A DNA stretch of 20,918 bases from JBJENW01 sp051880395 (lineage in GTDB: Bacteria > Bacillota > Clostridia > Lachnospirales > Lachnospiraceae): positions 1-20,918 of the forward strand of contig JBJENW010000067.1 in the NCBI GenBank assembly GCA_051880395.1. Reading direction: 5' to 3'. The notes under the pieces are model-generated. The model was not told the DNA's origin. It made no database searches and saw only the letters and a list, made by a program, of their open reading frames with translations. Both the position numbers and the translations under genes were made by a program. Shown here piece after piece: positions 20,653-20,918 of the stretch. The number at the start of each line of letters is the position of its first letter. The stretch's first letter is position 1.

Positions 20653-20901
20653 GAAAAATATCTCAACCATGGGGGTATCCCTACTCGGACGTTTCGCAAC
20701 ACGCCGGGCATCTCTGCGAAAAAACTCGGCTCCTGTGCAGGTAAGCTAACTCTTAAGATTCTCTAAGACCCTCAGGATCGCCTTCGTGCCTAAGAGAATC
20801 TAAAGAGTGGATCTTACCTGCACCCGCCGAAACGTTTTTTCGCAGAGATGCCCGGCGTGTTGCGAAACTGTGTATTGGAGACGGAAGGTTGAGATATTTT
20901 C
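20653..20901 (+). repeat. long-hairpin element, copy B
   Basis: Same architecture as copy A. Basal arms 20653-20668/20887-20901, a G-run bulge at 20671-20675, a 28-bp perfect stem 20691-20718/20841-20868, an 11-bp perfect stem GTGCAGGTAAG/CTTACCTGCAC, then CTCTT-A-AGATTCTCT paired with its complement around an A-A mismatch. The apical loop carries the same CTCAGGATCGCCTTCG (20771-20786). CGGCTCCTG and CCCGCCGAAACG also match copy A. The right side is close to the window edge, so its true outer limit is not visible. Confidence 0.85.
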
Positions 20902-20918
20902 TTACAGTTCCAGAAAAT

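Noticed and set aside
20653..20901. Retron-like RNA or group II intron fragment
   Set aside because: No reverse transcriptase is nearby and no domain V-like or msr/msd layout is evident; the structure is a single long hairpin.
1..20918. CRISPR array or phage genes
   Set aside because: I found no regularly spaced direct repeats and no phage structural or integrase frames anywhere in the window.

Overview
The window looks like a chromosomal segment of a spore-forming, low-GC Firmicute of the class Clostridia, most likely family Lachnospiraceae. The reasons are the conserved block HU - rqcP - yabP - yabQ - divIC - spoIIE - tilS - hpt - ftsH (which parallels the Bacillus yabO-to-ftsH region), a CotS-type spore protein, a short type-3 prolyl-tRNA synthetase behind a T-box leader, strong AGGAGG-type ribosome binding sites, and tRNA genes without encoded CCA. 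Almost every gene is on the minus strand; the exception is a voltage-gated ion channel gene at 1028-1903.

Layout from left to right. 1-137: start of an SstT-like Na+/amino-acid symporter running off the left edge, with a clear promoter. 299-499: small acidic unknown protein. 710-888: tRNA-Leu(UAA) and tRNA-Tyr(GUA) sharing one promoter and one terminator. 1028-1903: Kv-type channel (+). 1941-2053: candidate ~100-nt minus-strand small RNA with C-rich unpaired motifs between an extended -10 promoter and the channel gene's hairpin terminator. 2159-7951: spoIIE-tilS-hpt-ftsH, tightly spaced, behind a promoter whose TTGACA and TATAAT are 21 bp apart, the signature of Spo0A-activated sigma-A promoters. 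8105-9504: rqcP-yabP-yabQ-divIC. 9656-9931: HU, with its own promoter and terminator. 10156-11520: PEGA-type lipoprotein. 11991-12962: CotS-like pseudokinase. 13041-15821: proS and cca behind a proline T-box. 16154-17257: membrane diguanylate cyclase. 17336-17932: YdjM-like membrane protein. 18134-20438: two-gene ABC transporter.

The most unusual content is a family of long-hairpin intergenic elements. Copy A (about 11609-11886) and copy B (about 20653-20901) each fold into one long hairpin built from near-perfect stems separated by conserved asymmetric bulges. They differ at many stem positions, but the differences are compensated on the opposite arm, while the apical loop (CTCAGGATCGCCTTCG), a G-run bulge and other unpaired segments are conserved. 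A third, miniature copy (11932-12010, opposite orientation) keeps the base of the hairpin, has lost the central domain, and supplies the last codons and stop of the cotS-like gene. No transposase or reverse transcriptase is nearby. I do not recognise this element as a described family. A second, smaller repeat, a hairpin with a shared 25-nt core, precedes both rqcP and the diguanylate cyclase gene.
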